Shown one piece after another: positions 50,453 through 59,792 of a stretch of DNA of 64,000 nucleotides. Position 1 is the stretch's first letter, and the number at the start of each line of letters is the position of its first letter. The notes under the pieces are model-generated. The model had not been told where the DNA came from, did not search any database, and saw only the letters and a program-made list of their open reading frames with translations. Position numbers and translations under genes: made by a program. This DNA comes from Actinomadura_E scrupuli (GTDB taxonomy: Bacteria; Actinomycetota; Actinomycetes; Streptosporangiales; Streptosporangiaceae), in contig NZ_JBPCCU010000002.1 of assembly GCF_050971785.1 (NCBI RefSeq), forward strand, positions 1 through 64,000. Reading direction: 5' to 3'.

Positions 50453-52012
50453 CTACCTGGCATCACCGAACTCGAAGAACCCGTCGGCGATCAACTCCGG
50501 CAGCACCCCATGAGCGTGCGCCCAGACCTGATCCTCCGAGAGCCCGATCAACTGGGCGATCGCGCTCAGCAACGGCTCGAGCGGGAGTGTCCCGTCGCAG
50601 ACCCCGGCCAGCGCGGCCTCGACCGTGCCGACCCCGGCCGCGCGGCGCAGCCCCCGGGTCTGGCGCAGCACGATCCGCTCCGGATCCTCCGCGCCGGGCG
50701 GCCCGACCTGCTCCTGTACGACTCCGGCAGCGGTGCGCAGCGGCGCCAGCGACGGGTCCAGCCGGGCCTCCACCAGCCCCCGCAGGACCCGCTCGACGTA
50801 ACCGCCCACCGGCTGCTCGACCGCGTGCCGCAGTTCTTCGATCCGGTGACTCTGCCCGCCCTTGCGCAGCGTGATCCATCCGAACCCGATGCCGGTCACG
50901 CGGTGCCGTTCGAAGTGCGCCAGCCAGGCGTCGTAACGCGCCGCGTACTCCGGGCTCCCCGTCTCGCAGGAGTCGCGCAGCCAGAGTTCGGCGTACTCGG
51001 CGGGGTCCTGGACCTCTCGCTGGACCACCCAGGCGTCGCAGCCGGTCTCGCTCAGCCAGCCGCCGATCCGCTCCTCCCAGGACTCGCCGCCGATGTGCAG
51101 CCAGTTGGCCAGGAACTGGCCCCAGCCGCCCATGACGAGGTGGTCCGGCGCCCCGGTCACCAGCCGGCGGCAGACCTCGTCTCCCGGCAGTCCCGACTCC
51201 CGGTAGGTCAGGAGCGGGGGTGTGCCGGGAGCCGCCTGCGGTGACACCACGAACGGCGGGTTGGAGACGATCAGATCGAACGTCCGGTCCCGTACCGGTT
51301 CGAACAGCGATCCCTGGAGCGTCTCGACCTCGCCCGCCCCGGACAGCGCGAAACTCAGCCGGGTCAGTTCCAGCGCCCGGGGGTTCACGTCGGTGGCACA
51401 GATGCGGCTCGGCCGGCCGGCCCGGTGACCGAGCGGGCGGCCCGCCAGCTGCAGGGCCTGCACGCCGGAGCCCGTCCCCAGATCGAGAACGTTGTCCACA
51501 GGCCTGTGGACAACGAGCTGGGCCAGATTGGCGGAGGCTCCCCCGGTGCCCACCACGTGGTCGGCGGTGAGCGAGGCTCCCGAGCCGGGGCGCACCCGCA
51601 GATCGGAGACGACGTACCCGACGTGCCGCCTAGGGCGGCCGGCGACCTGCGGGGCCTCCAGCGGCTCCACGCGCAGGGCCGCCCGCAACTCCCCGGCCGA
51701 GCGCTCGGCCAGCCCGGCCGCGACCAGGTCACCGACCAGGTCGCCGGTCGGGTCACGGGTCGGGTCACCGGCGGTTTCCGCGGCGGCCAGGGCGTTCTCC
51801 GGCACCGGGACCTGCAGCCAGAACAGCCTGGTCAGGAGCTCCAGCGCCGAGCGGCCGCCGGTCGCGCGCAGGGCCGGCACGATCTCGTCACGGGCCAGCG
51901 CCGCCCCCGCCATCGGCCCGAGCAGCTCGCGCACTCCCGCGACCGTGTATCCCGCCCGGTCGAAGGCCTCCCGTATTCGCTTCACCGCTGTTCGCCTCAC
52001 CGCGTCGTCCAC
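50453..52012 (-). CDS. Class I SAM-dependent methyltransferase (RsmC/HemK-like)
   Basis: 519 residues from GTG 52012. An N-terminal helical region of about 160 residues precedes the Rossmann domain: DLGTGSGVQALQLAG binds SAM, and SNPPFVVSPQ is the NPPF/Y motif of N-methyltransferases that act on RNA or protein glutamine. The long C-terminal 250 residues, with ERHRVTGIGFGWITLRKG, are typical of the actinobacterial DUF7059-type fusions. The gene contains a striking DnaA-box palindrome at 51490-51515. Confidence 0.85.
   Translation of the reverse strand: MDDAVRRTAVKRIREAFDRAGYTVAGVRELLGPMAGAALARDEIVPALRATGGRSALELLTRLFWLQVPVPENALAAAETAGDPTRDPTGDLVGDLVAAGLAERSAGELRAALRVEPLEAPQVAGRPRRHVGYVVSDLRVRPGSGASLTADHVVGTGGASANLAQLVVHRPVDNVLDLGTGSGVQALQLAGRPLGHRAGRPSRICATDVNPRALELTRLSFALSGAGEVETLQGSLFEPVRDRTFDLIVSNPPFVVSPQAAPGTPPLLTYRESGLPGDEVCRRLVTGAPDHLVMGGWGQFLANWLHIGGESWEERIGGWLSETGCDAWVVQREVQDPAEYAELWLRDSCETGSPEYAARYDAWLAHFERHRVTGIGFGWITLRKGGQSHRIEELRHAVEQPVGGYVERVLRGLVEARLDPSLAPLRTAAGVVQEQVGPPGAEDPERIVLRQTRGLRRAAGVGTVEAALAGVCDGTLPLEPLLSAIAQLIGLSEDQVWAHAHGVLPELIADGFFEFGDAR
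51490..51515. other. Palindrome with two exact DnaA boxes
   Basis: A perfect 26-bp palindrome holds TTGTCCACA at 51492-51500 and its inverse TGTGGACAA at 51505-51513, both the actinobacterial DnaA-box consensus. It lies inside the methyltransferase gene and uses codons GTT, AGG, CCT and GTT that are rare in this GC-rich gene, hinting at DNA-level selection. Confidence 0.6.
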
Positions 52013-52061
52013 CCGACCATCCTGCCGTGTCGCGCCACGGTGACGGACCACCGTGCGGCCC

Positions 52062-52090
52062 GGCTTCGTCCACAGGCTGTGGACAAAGCC
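52062..52090. other. Inverted repeat with a third DnaA box
   Basis: GGCTTCGTCCACA (52062-52074) and TGTGGACAAAGCC (52078-52090) form a hairpin with one mismatch and a 3-nt loop. The right arm contains an exact DnaA box (52078-52086); the left arm has one mismatch. Lies between the methyltransferase start and the amidase stop, so it may also act as a terminator. Confidence 0.55.
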
Positions 52091-52105
52091 GCCCAGGGAA
52101 GCGGC

Positions 52106-53005
52106 TCAGGAGAAGTAGGCGCAGAAGCCGTCGGCGAGGGACTGGGCGATGCGCTGGCGGAACTTCCCGTCGCTCAGCTTGGCCGCGTCACCGGGGTTCT
52201 GCATGTTGCCGGTCTCCAGGAAGACCTTCGGCACGGTGGACAGGTTGAGCCCGCCCAGATCGCCGCGCACGTCGAGGGCGTTCTCGCCGATGTAGTTGGA
52301 GTAGGGCATCTGGGTGCCCTTGTGGTAGGCGGCTCGCAGTGCCAGTGCCAGCCGGGCCGACGGCTTCGCGATCTTATCCGTGTGGCCCTTGATGGGGGCG
52401 GGCTCGATGATGTGGAAGCCGTGGCCGCTCTCGGCCGCCCCGTCGGCGTGCACCGACAGCGCGGCATCGGCCTTGGCGCGGTTGGCGATCGCGGCCCGTT
52501 GGTTGATGCACGGCCCGACTCCGGTGTCGTTGGGCCGGGTGAGCACGACCTTCGCGCCACGGCTCTCCAGGATGGCCTTCAGCCGCTGCGAGACGTCCCA
52601 GGTGAACGCGTGCTCGGTGTAACCGGCATGGGTCTCGGTCCCCGTGGTATCGCATTCCTTCTCACCGGTGATGATGTACACCGGCTTGGCGATGATCTCC
52701 GGGTGGGCCGCGTTGCCGCCGTTGTGCCCGGGGTCGATGGCGATGACCTTGCCGGAGAGCGGCTTGTCCCGGCTCTGGCCGGTGTCGCGGGGCGTGGCGG
52801 TGGTCCTCGCGGTGGCCGTCGCGATGGGCGTCGCGGCCGGGGCGGCCACCGGAGTGGCCCGGACGGCCGGCGGGACGGCCACCTGGCCGCCGACGCGTTT
52901 CGCCGGCCCGTCACCACAGGCGCTCAGCGCACCCAGCGAGGTCGCCACCAGGGCCACGCCCACCAACGAAGACCTGAATCCGGCCGTCAACCGGTCACTC
53001 CGCAC
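52106..53005 (-). CDS. N-acetylmuramoyl-L-alanine amidase (Ami_3)
   Basis: 299 residues. The signal peptide ends in a lipobox-like LGALSAC at about residues 24-30, so the protein is probably an outer-leaflet lipoprotein. A Thr/Pro/Ala-rich linker follows. The amidase domain starts near residue 87: VIAIDPGHNGGNAAHPEII, the zinc ligand His in SVHADGAAESGHGFHII, and the catalytic Glu in VFLETGNMQNPGDA. It cleaves the lactyl-alanine bond of peptidoglycan. It sits alone on this strand. Confidence 0.9.
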   Translation of the reverse strand: MRSDRLTAGFRSSLVGVALVATSLGALSACGDGPAKRVGGQVAVPPAVRATPVAAPAATPIATATARTTATPRDTGQSRDKPLSGKVIAIDPGHNGGNAAHPEIIAKPVYIITGEKECDTTGTETHAGYTEHAFTWDVSQRLKAILESRGAKVVLTRPNDTGVGPCINQRAAIANRAKADAALSVHADGAAESGHGFHIIEPAPIKGHTDKIAKPSARLALALRAAYHKGTQMPYSNYIGENALDVRGDLGGLNLSTVPKVFLETGNMQNPGDAAKLSDGKFRQRIAQSLADGFCAYFS

Positions 53006-53212
53006 GACCGAACCCCCGTGACTTGTCCGTTACCAACCCAGCCAGTTTGCACTCGGTCAGCCGCGTGTCAAACCAAAACGGGCTAAAACAGTCCGGAGGT
53101 CGCCGCCGTGGACAGGCGGCCGGGGGCGCCCTACCGGCGGCAAGACGGTGCGGACGGGACTCGCATCCCGCCCGCACGACTTCGAACACCCGGCCTCGAC
53201 CGCCTCGAGGTC

Positions 53213-53476
53213 TCAGCTCCGGACGGTCTCCTCCTTGCCCAGCAGAGCGGCGAGAGCACGGGCCTCGTCCGCGTCCAGGCCCAGCACCACGCGGGGACGT
53301 CCCCACGGATGGTCGATCGAATGGGCCACGTAGCTGGCGACGGACTCCGAGACCTGCTCGGCCAACCCACGCGTGTGCCGCCAGCGCGACCACGCGTGCT
53401 CCAACTCACTGGCCGCGCGCTGCGCGCACGACACCAATTCGGGATCACGCACGAAATAACCCCCCTGAGTGAACAT
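53213..53476 (-). CDS. Conserved small hypothetical protein
   Basis: 87 residues from ATG 53476 (MFTQGGYFVRDPELV); a GTG at 53494 would add six. The pattern YFVRDPELVSCAQRAASELEH, RWRHTRGLAEQVSESVASYV and HPWGRPRVVLGLDADEAR is familiar from uncharacterised actinobacterial proteins of this size. Soluble, acidic/basic mix, no signal peptide. No partner or function known. Confidence 0.72.
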   Translation of the reverse strand: MFTQGGYFVRDPELVSCAQRAASELEHAWSRWRHTRGLAEQVSESVASYVAHSIDHPWGRPRVVLGLDADEARALAALLGKEETVRS

Positions 53477-53740
53477 GATCCAATCCGTGACCACCCGGCG
53501 GAGCCCCCTAGTCGCCCAGCCGCGACGTTTCCCCCCATACGGCCGGTGACGCGATCAGCCCCCACCCGCCGAACGGCTGGTGCAGTCAGACCATTAACGC
53601 GCCAGGGAGGGCCTTCGTCAGGTCGATCGCACGAGTTTTGGGCCACCCCTTACCTGGGGGACAGAAGATCGACCTTCCCTCGACCCGGCCGACCCGGCCG
53701 GCCCAGCGCCCGTCCGGGCCTCGGGGCCGCCGCCGCGGTC

Positions 53741-54838
53741 TCAGCCCTCATCGGCTCCCGCGGCCACCGGGCCGGTGGTCGCCCGGACCACCAGGTGCGG
53801 CACCACGAGGGTCTGCCGGGGCTCCCGGCTGTGATCCTCGATCCGCGCGCAGAGCAGCTCGGCGGCGACCCGGCCCATGTCCCGTCTGGGCTGGTCCACG
53901 CTCGTGAGCGAGATATGCCGGATCGCCGCGAGATGGGTGTTGTCGTAGCCGACGATCGAGACGTCCTCCGGAACCCCCAGGTTCAGCTCGTCGGCGGCCG
54001 ACAGCGCGCCGGTGGCGACCAGGTCGTTCGGGGCGAAGATCGCGGTGGGCCTGGGATCGGCGGACAGCAGTTCGAGCGCGGCCCGGTACCCGCCTTCCTC
54101 GGTGAAGTCACCGGCCTGCACGATCACCTCGGCCGTGAGACCGTGCTGGGCCATCGCCGCCTCGTAGCCCGCCCTCCGGTAACGCGCCGTGGTCGAACGG
54201 GTGCCCTCGATGTGGGCGATCCGCCGGTGGCCGAGCTCGACCAGGTGCTCCACGGCCAGCCGGGCGCCCAGTTCGTCGTCGTCGACCACGATGTCGACGC
54301 CTTCGACGTCCCGCTCACCGACCACCACGACCGGCACGCTGGCGGCCGCCTCCTTCAGCGAGTCCGGGACCACGCTGAGCAGTACGAGCCCGTCGACGCG
54401 CATCTCGAGGAAGGCCTCGACGGCCTCGGCCTCGAACAGCGGGTCCCAGCGGCCACTGCCGACGAGCATCCGCAGGCCCTCGCCGTGCAGGCTCTCCTGA
54501 AGGCCGTCGAGGAACTCGGCGAAGAAGGGGTTGTGCAGGTCGGCCACGAGGGCCCCGATGAGCCGGGTGCGCCCCTCGACCAGGCTGCGCGCCACGGCGT
54601 TGGGACGGTAGCCGAGCTCCCGGGCCGCCTTGAGCACCGCCTGGCGGCGCCGCTCGCTGACGTGCGGGGACCCTCTCATGACCAGAGAAACCAGGGATTT
54701 GGACACGCCTGCCCGCTCCGCCACGTTGCGGATGGTCGGCTTGGGAGCACTCGGTTTGGGCACGACCGGATCCGCCCGCACGGCGGCCGGTGCCTTCTCA
54801 CCGGCGGACCGTGGGTGGTCGGCTTCATCAGCTGACAT
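53741..54838 (-). CDS. LacI-family transcription regulator
   Basis: 365 residues. A disordered Pro/Ala-rich lead of about 30 residues precedes the LacI DNA-binding domain (about 34-85: TIRNVAERAGVSKSLVSLV, ELGYRPNAVARSLVEG). The periplasmic-binding-protein-like sensor follows (about 95-355, with VDGLVLLSVVPDSL, AIFAPNDLVATGALSAADE, VSIVGYDNTHLAAI). Such repressors control sugar uptake or use; no target genes are adjacent. Its start is 249 bp from the TetR gene on the other strand. Confidence 0.9.
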   Translation of the reverse strand: MSADEADHPRSAGEKAPAAVRADPVVPKPSAPKPTIRNVAERAGVSKSLVSLVMRGSPHVSERRRQAVLKAARELGYRPNAVARSLVEGRTRLIGALVADLHNPFFAEFLDGLQESLHGEGLRMLVGSGRWDPLFEAEAVEAFLEMRVDGLVLLSVVPDSLKEAAASVPVVVVGERDVEGVDIVVDDDELGARLAVEHLVELGHRRIAHIEGTRSTTARYRRAGYEAAMAQHGLTAEVIVQAGDFTEEGGYRAALELLSADPRPTAIFAPNDLVATGALSAADELNLGVPEDVSIVGYDNTHLAAIRHISLTSVDQPRRDMGRVAAELLCARIEDHSREPRQTLVVPHLVVRATTGPVAAGADEG

Positions 54839-55086
54839 GGCTCTCCTGTCGGGGGGAACTGCAGGGCCTGCCGCCTTACGTCAATCGCGCGGCCGTTGGC
54901 TCGCGCCCACGAGACCTCGCATCGGAGAAGATGCCATGATGCCCCCTTCGTAGTCCAAACCGCTCGCAACCCTGAGTAACGGACAGCCGTCAATAGGGGT
55001 TCGGACAGGGGCCCGACTGATTGAATGATCAAACTAGGCACCCGGCGTGCCGGTTGAAGCGCCCTGACCTCGGATACGCTTCCCAG

Positions 55087-55800
55087 GTGGGTGATCGCGT
55101 AGTCGCCGGTAACAATTCCGGCGAACATCGGACTTCGGCCGCCCAACGTGGGCAGCGCGGAAGGCGTCGACTCAGCGTCGCGGAGCGGCGGGATGAGCTG
55201 ATCGAGGCTGCGCTGGAGCTCTTCAGTCACCGCAATCCCGAAGAAGTCTCCATCGATGACGTGGCCGCGGCGGCCGGTGCCTCCCGAGCACTCGTCTACC
55301 ACTATTTCGGCGGTAAGCAGGAGCTTTACCTCGCCGCTCTGCTCAGTGCCGCCGAGCAGCTCGGCGTCCTGCTCGAACCTCCCACCGAGGGCAGGCCCAT
55401 CGACCGGCTGCGGATCTCACTGCGGCGCTACTTCGACTTCGTCGAGGACCACGCTCCCGGCTTCACCGCGCTGTTGCGCGGCGGCCTCACCAGCCGTACC
55501 GGCGAGGTGGGAGAGATCGTCGACCGCATCCGGCAGCTTCTGCTCTCCCGGATCCTGGTGGCGTTCGGGATCGACGAGCCGGGCCCTGTGCTGAGAATCA
55601 CACTGCGATCATGGATGTCCGCGGTGGAGACGGCGGCCCTGGACTGGCTGGAGCACCGCGACCTCACCCGCGACGAACTCGAGCGGCTGCTCGTCGATCA
55701 GCATGTCGTCCTGCTGCAGGTCGCCGCCCGGCACGACCCCGTGGTCGCCGCGCTGTTCCAGCGGCTCGGCAACGAGGAGTTCGGCTCGGGCGACCGCTGA
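55087..55800 (+). CDS. TetR-family transcription regulator
   Basis: 237 residues from GTG 55087 (VGDRVVAGNNSGEHR); a TTG at 55021 is less likely. The helix-turn-helix spans about 35-75: SVAERRDELIEAALELFSHR, DDVAAAAGASRALVYHYFG. The C-terminal half, with LRISLRRYFDFVEDHAPGF and LERLLVDQHVVLLQVAA, is a TetR ligand-binding domain. Target and ligand unknown; the next gene on the same strand is the val/leu dehydrogenase, but bldC and another gene intervene on the other strand. Confidence 0.88.
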   Translation: MGDRVVAGNNSGEHRTSAAQRGQRGRRRLSVAERRDELIEAALELFSHRNPEEVSIDDVAAAAGASRALVYHYFGGKQELYLAALLSAAEQLGVLLEPPTEGRPIDRLRISLRRYFDFVEDHAPGFTALLRGGLTSRTGEVGEIVDRIRQLLLSRILVAFGIDEPGPVLRITLRSWMSAVETAALDWLEHRDLTRDELERLLVDQHVVLLQVAARHDPVVAALFQRLGNEEFGSGDR

Positions 55801-55999
55801 AGATCCCCCGACGGTCACACGAAAGCCCCGTCTGCGCCCGGAGACGAACAATGTCCGGACACGGACGGGGCATCCGCGAAAACCTCCCGGCCGTGCTGGC
55901 CCGGGTCACGCTTGCCGCCCCCCCATCTCGGTATGCGTGTCGGCAAGCGATATGCCTCAGCCCAGCGGGCTGAAGCAGCCAACCATGTATTGCCCGCTC

Positions 56000-56203
56000 C
56001 TACTCCGAGCGCTGCTGCGGGATTCCCGCCAGCAGCGCCCGCACCTCAGCCTCGCGGTAGCGACGGTGCCCCCCTAGCGTGCGGATGGATGTCAACTTGC
56101 CCGCCTTCGCCCACCGCGTAACGGTCTTGGGGTCGACGCGGAACATCGTCGCCACCTCCGCCGGCGTCAGCAGGGGCTCGGCCTCTGGCGTACGTGCTGA
56201 CAT
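56000..56203 (-). CDS. bldC: BldC developmental regulator
   Basis: 67 residues from ATG 56203. The sequence, with PLLTPAEVATMFRVDPKTVT, RWAKAGKLTSIRTLGGHRRY and ALLAGIPQQRSE, is nearly identical to Streptomyces BldC as I know it. It is a small MerR-like DNA-binding protein that forms asymmetric head-to-tail oligomers on direct repeats and holds back sporulation in Streptomyces. Its position beside the val/leu dehydrogenase and purine genes is the conserved actinobacterial arrangement. Confidence 0.97.
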   Translation of the reverse strand: MSARTPEAEPLLTPAEVATMFRVDPKTVTRWAKAGKLTSIRTLGGHRRYREAEVRALLAGIPQQRSE

Positions 56204-56440
56204 GTTTGCGGCCTCTCCTCCGTGGACCGATGACAGCGATCCTGCGATTCTCTTCGCGCGGTCACGATGTCCTCTATGGCCCGAAAGAGCCACTATGACA
56301 TCACAACGTGTAACCATGCCACCACTGAGCGCAACATGCAAGTCCCTGGCTGTAACTTCTATGTTCGTGGTGACTGCGTCACGCTGCGTGAGTCTAGCGA
56401 CACGTATGGTCGCATCGCGCGGAGATTCGGGAAGTTTGTT

Positions 56441-57262
56441 TTAGTTCGCCGATTCGAGAGCCCGTATCAGCCGCCATCGAGTGAAGAATCTGGCGTACAT
56501 CGCGACGGCGAGTTCCCGTTCGCCCCGCTCCATGCCGGCCAGCACCGCCGCCACCTCCGTCACCGACTCGTCGGCACGCAGCGCCTGGTCGTCGAGCAGA
56601 TGCACCAGCCCGCCGTAGTCGAGCTCGACCAGGGCCCCCGGGTCGAACTCGGTCAGCCACCTGCTCAACGTCTCCACCTGGGCATATACCGGACCCGTGC
56701 CGAGCGTCGCGCGGACGGTCATCGTCGCCTTGACGACCCGCCGGCGGGCGTCCGCCATCGAGGTGACGTACATGAGCGTGCGCGGGCCCAGCATGAGCCG
56801 GCGCTCGGCCACGGTGAACGGCATGAACCAGGCCACCGGCACCTGCCAGGTGCTCGACAGGATGTACGGCCGGATCGTGACGGCACGGCGTTTCCACCGC
56901 TCGAAGTCGTCCATCGCGCGGTCCGCGACCTCGTCCGGCACGAACGGCCGGGTGCCCCCGCCCGGTGCGGTCTCGCGGAACCGGTCGAACGCCACCCAGG
57001 ATCGCAGCCGGGTCTGCCAGGGGCAGACGAACGTCTCGCCCTCCCAGCGCCGTAAGTAGGCGTGCGGGCTCTCGGCCGCCGGCGCCACCACCGGCGGCCG
57101 CCCGGCCAGCCGCCGCACGGCCTGCCGGTGCTCCTCGCTCAGCGCGGTCACCCGGCGTGGCCGGTCGACGGAGGCGGCGTACCGCGCCCAGCCCGACCGT
57201 TCGGGCTCCGCGAACGCGGTCAGCGGCTCGTATACCCGGAAGTACGCGGCGTAGGGCAGCAC
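56441..57262 (-). CDS. Conserved hypothetical protein of the bldC block
   Basis: 273 residues from GTG 57262 (VLPYAAYFRVYEPLTAF). Soluble, with RWEGETFVCPWQTRLRSWVA, PYILSSTWQVPVAWFMPF and LVELDYGGLVHLLDD. In S. coelicolor the gene at this place (SCO4090 by memory) is also an uncharacterised protein. It is divergent from the dehydrogenase gene starting at 57324, 61 bp away, so they may share control. Function unknown. Confidence 0.82.
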   Translation of the reverse strand: MLPYAAYFRVYEPLTAFAEPERSGWARYAASVDRPRRVTALSEEHRQAVRRLAGRPPVVAPAAESPHAYLRRWEGETFVCPWQTRLRSWVAFDRFRETAPGGGTRPFVPDEVADRAMDDFERWKRRAVTIRPYILSSTWQVPVAWFMPFTVAERRLMLGPRTLMYVTSMADARRRVVKATMTVRATLGTGPVYAQVETLSRWLTEFDPGALVELDYGGLVHLLDDQALRADESVTEVAAVLAGMERGERELAVAMYARFFTRWRLIRALESAN

Positions 57263-57323
57263 ATGCGCATCGTGGCACGCCCGGCCCACCTAGGCTGACC
57301 CTGAGACGAAGGGAGTCACGACC

Positions 57324-58406
57324 GTGACAAATGTCTTCGCGGCGCCCCACAAGGGCAATGCACACGAGCAGGTCGTCTTCTGCCAGGACGAGGCGAGCGG
57401 CCTGCGCGCGATCATCGCGATCTACTCGACCGCGCTGGGCCCGGGGCTCGGGGGCACCCGCTTCTACCCCTACCGGTCCGAGGACGAGGCACTGGCCGAC
57501 GTCCTCAACCTGTCCCGTGCCATGGCGTACAAGAACGCCCTGGCCGGGCTCGACCTCGGCGGCGGCAAGGCCGTCATCATCGGCGATCCGGCCACCGACA
57601 AGTCCGAGGCGCTGCTGCGGGCGTACGGCAGGTTCATCCAGTCCCTGGGCGGCCGCTACTACACCGCGTGCGACGTCGGCACCTACAGCGAGGACATGGA
57701 CCTCATCGCCCGCGAATCCGGCTATGTCACCGGTCGCACCGAGGCGCACGGCGGCGCCGGCGACTCTTCGATCCTGACCGCCTACGGCGTCTTCCAGGGC
57801 ATGCGCGCGGCCGCCCAGCACGTCTGGGGCGAACCCACCCTGCGCGGCCGGCGGGTCGGTGTCGAGGGGGTGGGCAAGGTCGGCCACCGGCTCATCGAAC
57901 ACCTGCTCGAAGACGGAGCGGAGGTCGTCGTGTGCGACGTGAACGCCGCCGCGCTGGACCGCGTGCGGTCCCGGCACCCCCAGATCGCCGTCGTGGCCGA
58001 CAATTCCGCGCTGATCCGCTCCGAGCTCGACGTCTACGCGCCGTGCGCCCTCGGCGGCTCGCTGGACAACGAGACGGTGGGGGTGCTGTCGGCCCGGGTG
58101 GTCTGCGGCGGCGCCAACAACCAGCTCGCCCACACCGGCATCGAGAAGCAGCTCGCCGACCGCGGCGTGCTCTACGCCCCCGACTACGTGGTCAACGCCG
58201 GAGGAGTGATCCAGGTGGCCGACGAGATCGAGGGCTTCTCCATGGAGCGGGCCCGGGCGAAGGCCGCCGGGATCTTCGACACCACCCGGCGGATCTTCGC
58301 ACTCGCCGCCGACGAGGGGGTTCCCCCCGCGGTGGCGGCCGATCGGCTGGCCGAACAGCGCATGTCAGGCATCGGACGGCTGCGCGGCATCTGGCTGGAC
58401 GGCTGA
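57324..58406 (+). CDS. vdh: Valine/leucine dehydrogenase
   Basis: 360 residues from GTG 57324. Glu/Leu/Phe/Val dehydrogenase signatures: catalytic GLDLGGGKAVIIGDP with the Lys, YYTACDVGTYSEDMD, the dinucleotide fold GRRVGVEGVGKVGHRLI and the late YAPDYVVNAGGVIQVADE. It reversibly deaminates branched-chain amino acids with NAD. The place next to bldC and DUF3073 matches Streptomyces vdh. GAAGGGAGTCACG precedes the start. Confidence 0.95.
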   Translation: MTNVFAAPHKGNAHEQVVFCQDEASGLRAIIAIYSTALGPGLGGTRFYPYRSEDEALADVLNLSRAMAYKNALAGLDLGGGKAVIIGDPATDKSEALLRAYGRFIQSLGGRYYTACDVGTYSEDMDLIARESGYVTGRTEAHGGAGDSSILTAYGVFQGMRAAAQHVWGEPTLRGRRVGVEGVGKVGHRLIEHLLEDGAEVVVCDVNAAALDRVRSRHPQIAVVADNSALIRSELDVYAPCALGGSLDNETVGVLSARVVCGGANNQLAHTGIEKQLADRGVLYAPDYVVNAGGVIQVADEIEGFSMERARAKAAGIFDTTRRIFALAADEGVPPAVAADRLAEQRMSGIGRLRGIWLDG

Positions 58407-58645
58407 ATATCTGCCACTCGCCGGGAAGATTCCTTCCGGGTGCAGGTCAACGCCGGTCCCGACACCTACTAGACTGACGTCCTCCACAGCAAGCGATGCG
58501 CCTCCGCGCAGACGACGTACCGAGACGGGCGCAAAACGGGTACGGTTGTACTCGTAGCCTGCGCACGGCTCAACCCGTCAGTGCGTGTGCGTACGCGAGC
58601 GTAGATGGGGCCGACGAAGCCCTGACCATCGAGGGGGTCGAGCCA

Positions 58646-58858
58646 ATGGGTCGCGGCCGAGCCAAGGCCAAGCAGGTGAAGGTTGCCCGCCAGCTGAAGT
58701 ACAACAGCGGCGGCACTGACCTCGACCGCCTGAAGAACGAGCTGGGAGTCGCCGAGTCAGCCGAGGATGACTCTTACGACGCCCTGACTGACAAATACGC
58801 TGATTACGCCGACGACTACGGCGCGGACGAGCCCCGGGACGGCACGTCCGGTCGCTGA
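58646..58858 (+). CDS. DUF3073 family protein
   Basis: 70 residues from ATG 58646: MGRGRAKAKQVKVARQLKYN is the unmistakable DUF3073 start, followed by an acidic Tyr/Asp-rich half (YADYADDYGADEP). It is found in almost all actinobacteria. The basic N-terminus and acidic C-terminus suggest a nucleic-acid-bound or ribosome-bound protein; function unknown. The terminator at 58874 ends it. Confidence 0.95.
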   Translation: MGRGRAKAKQVKVARQLKYNSGGTDLDRLKNELGVAESAEDDSYDALTDKYADYADDYGADEPRDGTSGR

Positions 58859-58873
58859 GCCACCGGCCCGATT

Positions 58874-58915
58874 GCGCCACTGCCCGCCTGTGATCGGCCG
58901 GGCAGTGGCGCTTCT
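58874..58915 (+). terminator. DUF3073 terminator
   Basis: GCGCCACTGCCCG (58874-58886) pairs perfectly with CGGGCAGTGGCGC (58899-58911); a 12-nt loop separates them and TTCT follows. Confidence 0.88.
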
Positions 58916-59004
58916 CGCTGATTGATTCTCGATCGCCGCTCTTCGTTCGCCCGTCTGTTCCATCCGGCTGTGCCACCTGGCTCTTCAGGTGGCTCTACAG
59001 GTGG

Positions 59005-59739
59005 TCAGCGCGTCAGCGCGCGCTCCACGCCGGGCTCCCGCGGCCCGAGGAAACGCGGCCGGGGATGGGCGACCAGGTCACCGACCGCCTTGATCGAGGC
59101 GACCACCTCGCGCGCATAGCCGTACGTCGTCGTCCGGCCATCGATCGGATACGTGTCGTGGCCGACCCCGTACGCCTCGATGCCCACCGACCGGCAGAGC
59201 GCCACCGCCCGGGGCAGATGGAACTTCTGGGTGACGACGATCGCCCGCCGCACGCCGAAGATCTCTTTGGCCCGTGCGCAGGAGTCCCAGGTGTCGAAAC
59301 CGGCATAGTCCAGAACTATCCGGTCGGCCGGTACCCCCTCGGCCACGAGGAAGTCCCGCATGGCCGAGGGCTCGTCATAGCTCTTGCGGCTGTTGTCCCC
59401 TGTGACGAGGATCACCCGCACCTTGCCGCGCCGGTAGAGGTCGGCCGTCGTGCGCAGCCGCCCGGCCAGGAACGGCGACGGCCGGGCCCCCTCCAGCCCG
59501 GCCCCCAGCACGATCGCCACCGGAGCCGCCGGCACGGTGGCCGCCGTCAGCCGGTACGGGGCGGTGTCGGCGTACATCCAGGCCGTCGGGGCGGCCACCG
59601 CGTAGCTCCCCAGCCCGGCCAGCACCGCCAGCGGCCCCGCACCACGGCGCACGCCCCGCGCGAGCCTTCCCAGCCTCACCCGTAGCACGCGCGCCCTGAT
59701 CACATCAGATGAGACGGATGTACCGAACGCGAGGTTCAT
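59005..59739 (-). CDS. YdcF/SanA-like (DUF218) membrane protein
   Basis: 244 residues. One TM near residues 36-54 (LAVLAGLGSYAVAAPTAWMY), then a DUF218 domain: PVAIVLGAGLEGARPSPFL, VRVILVTGDNSRKSYDEPSA, RAIVVTQKFHLPRAVALC. This fold (ElyC/SanA/YdcF) is linked to envelope integrity and vancomycin sensitivity in enterobacteria. Its function in actinobacteria is unknown. Codirectional with purM (53 bp from its stop). Confidence 0.88.
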   Translation of the reverse strand: MNLAFGTSVSSDVIRARVLRVRLGRLARGVRRGAGPLAVLAGLGSYAVAAPTAWMYADTAPYRLTAATVPAAPVAIVLGAGLEGARPSPFLAGRLRTTADLYRRGKVRVILVTGDNSRKSYDEPSAMRDFLVAEGVPADRIVLDYAGFDTWDSCARAKEIFGVRRAIVVTQKFHLPRAVALCRSVGIEAYGVGHDTYPIDGRTTTYGYAREVVASIKAVGDLVAHPRPRFLGPREPGVERALTR

Positions 59740-59792
59740 CGGTATCGGGGGTTCATCGGTGCCGGAGGTCCGTCTGTTTCAGGCAGGACGCG

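Noticed and set aside
58430..58460. Terminator after the val/leu dehydrogenase
   Set aside because: The CCGGGAAG/CTTCCGG pairing is imperfect and short; I could not call it with confidence.
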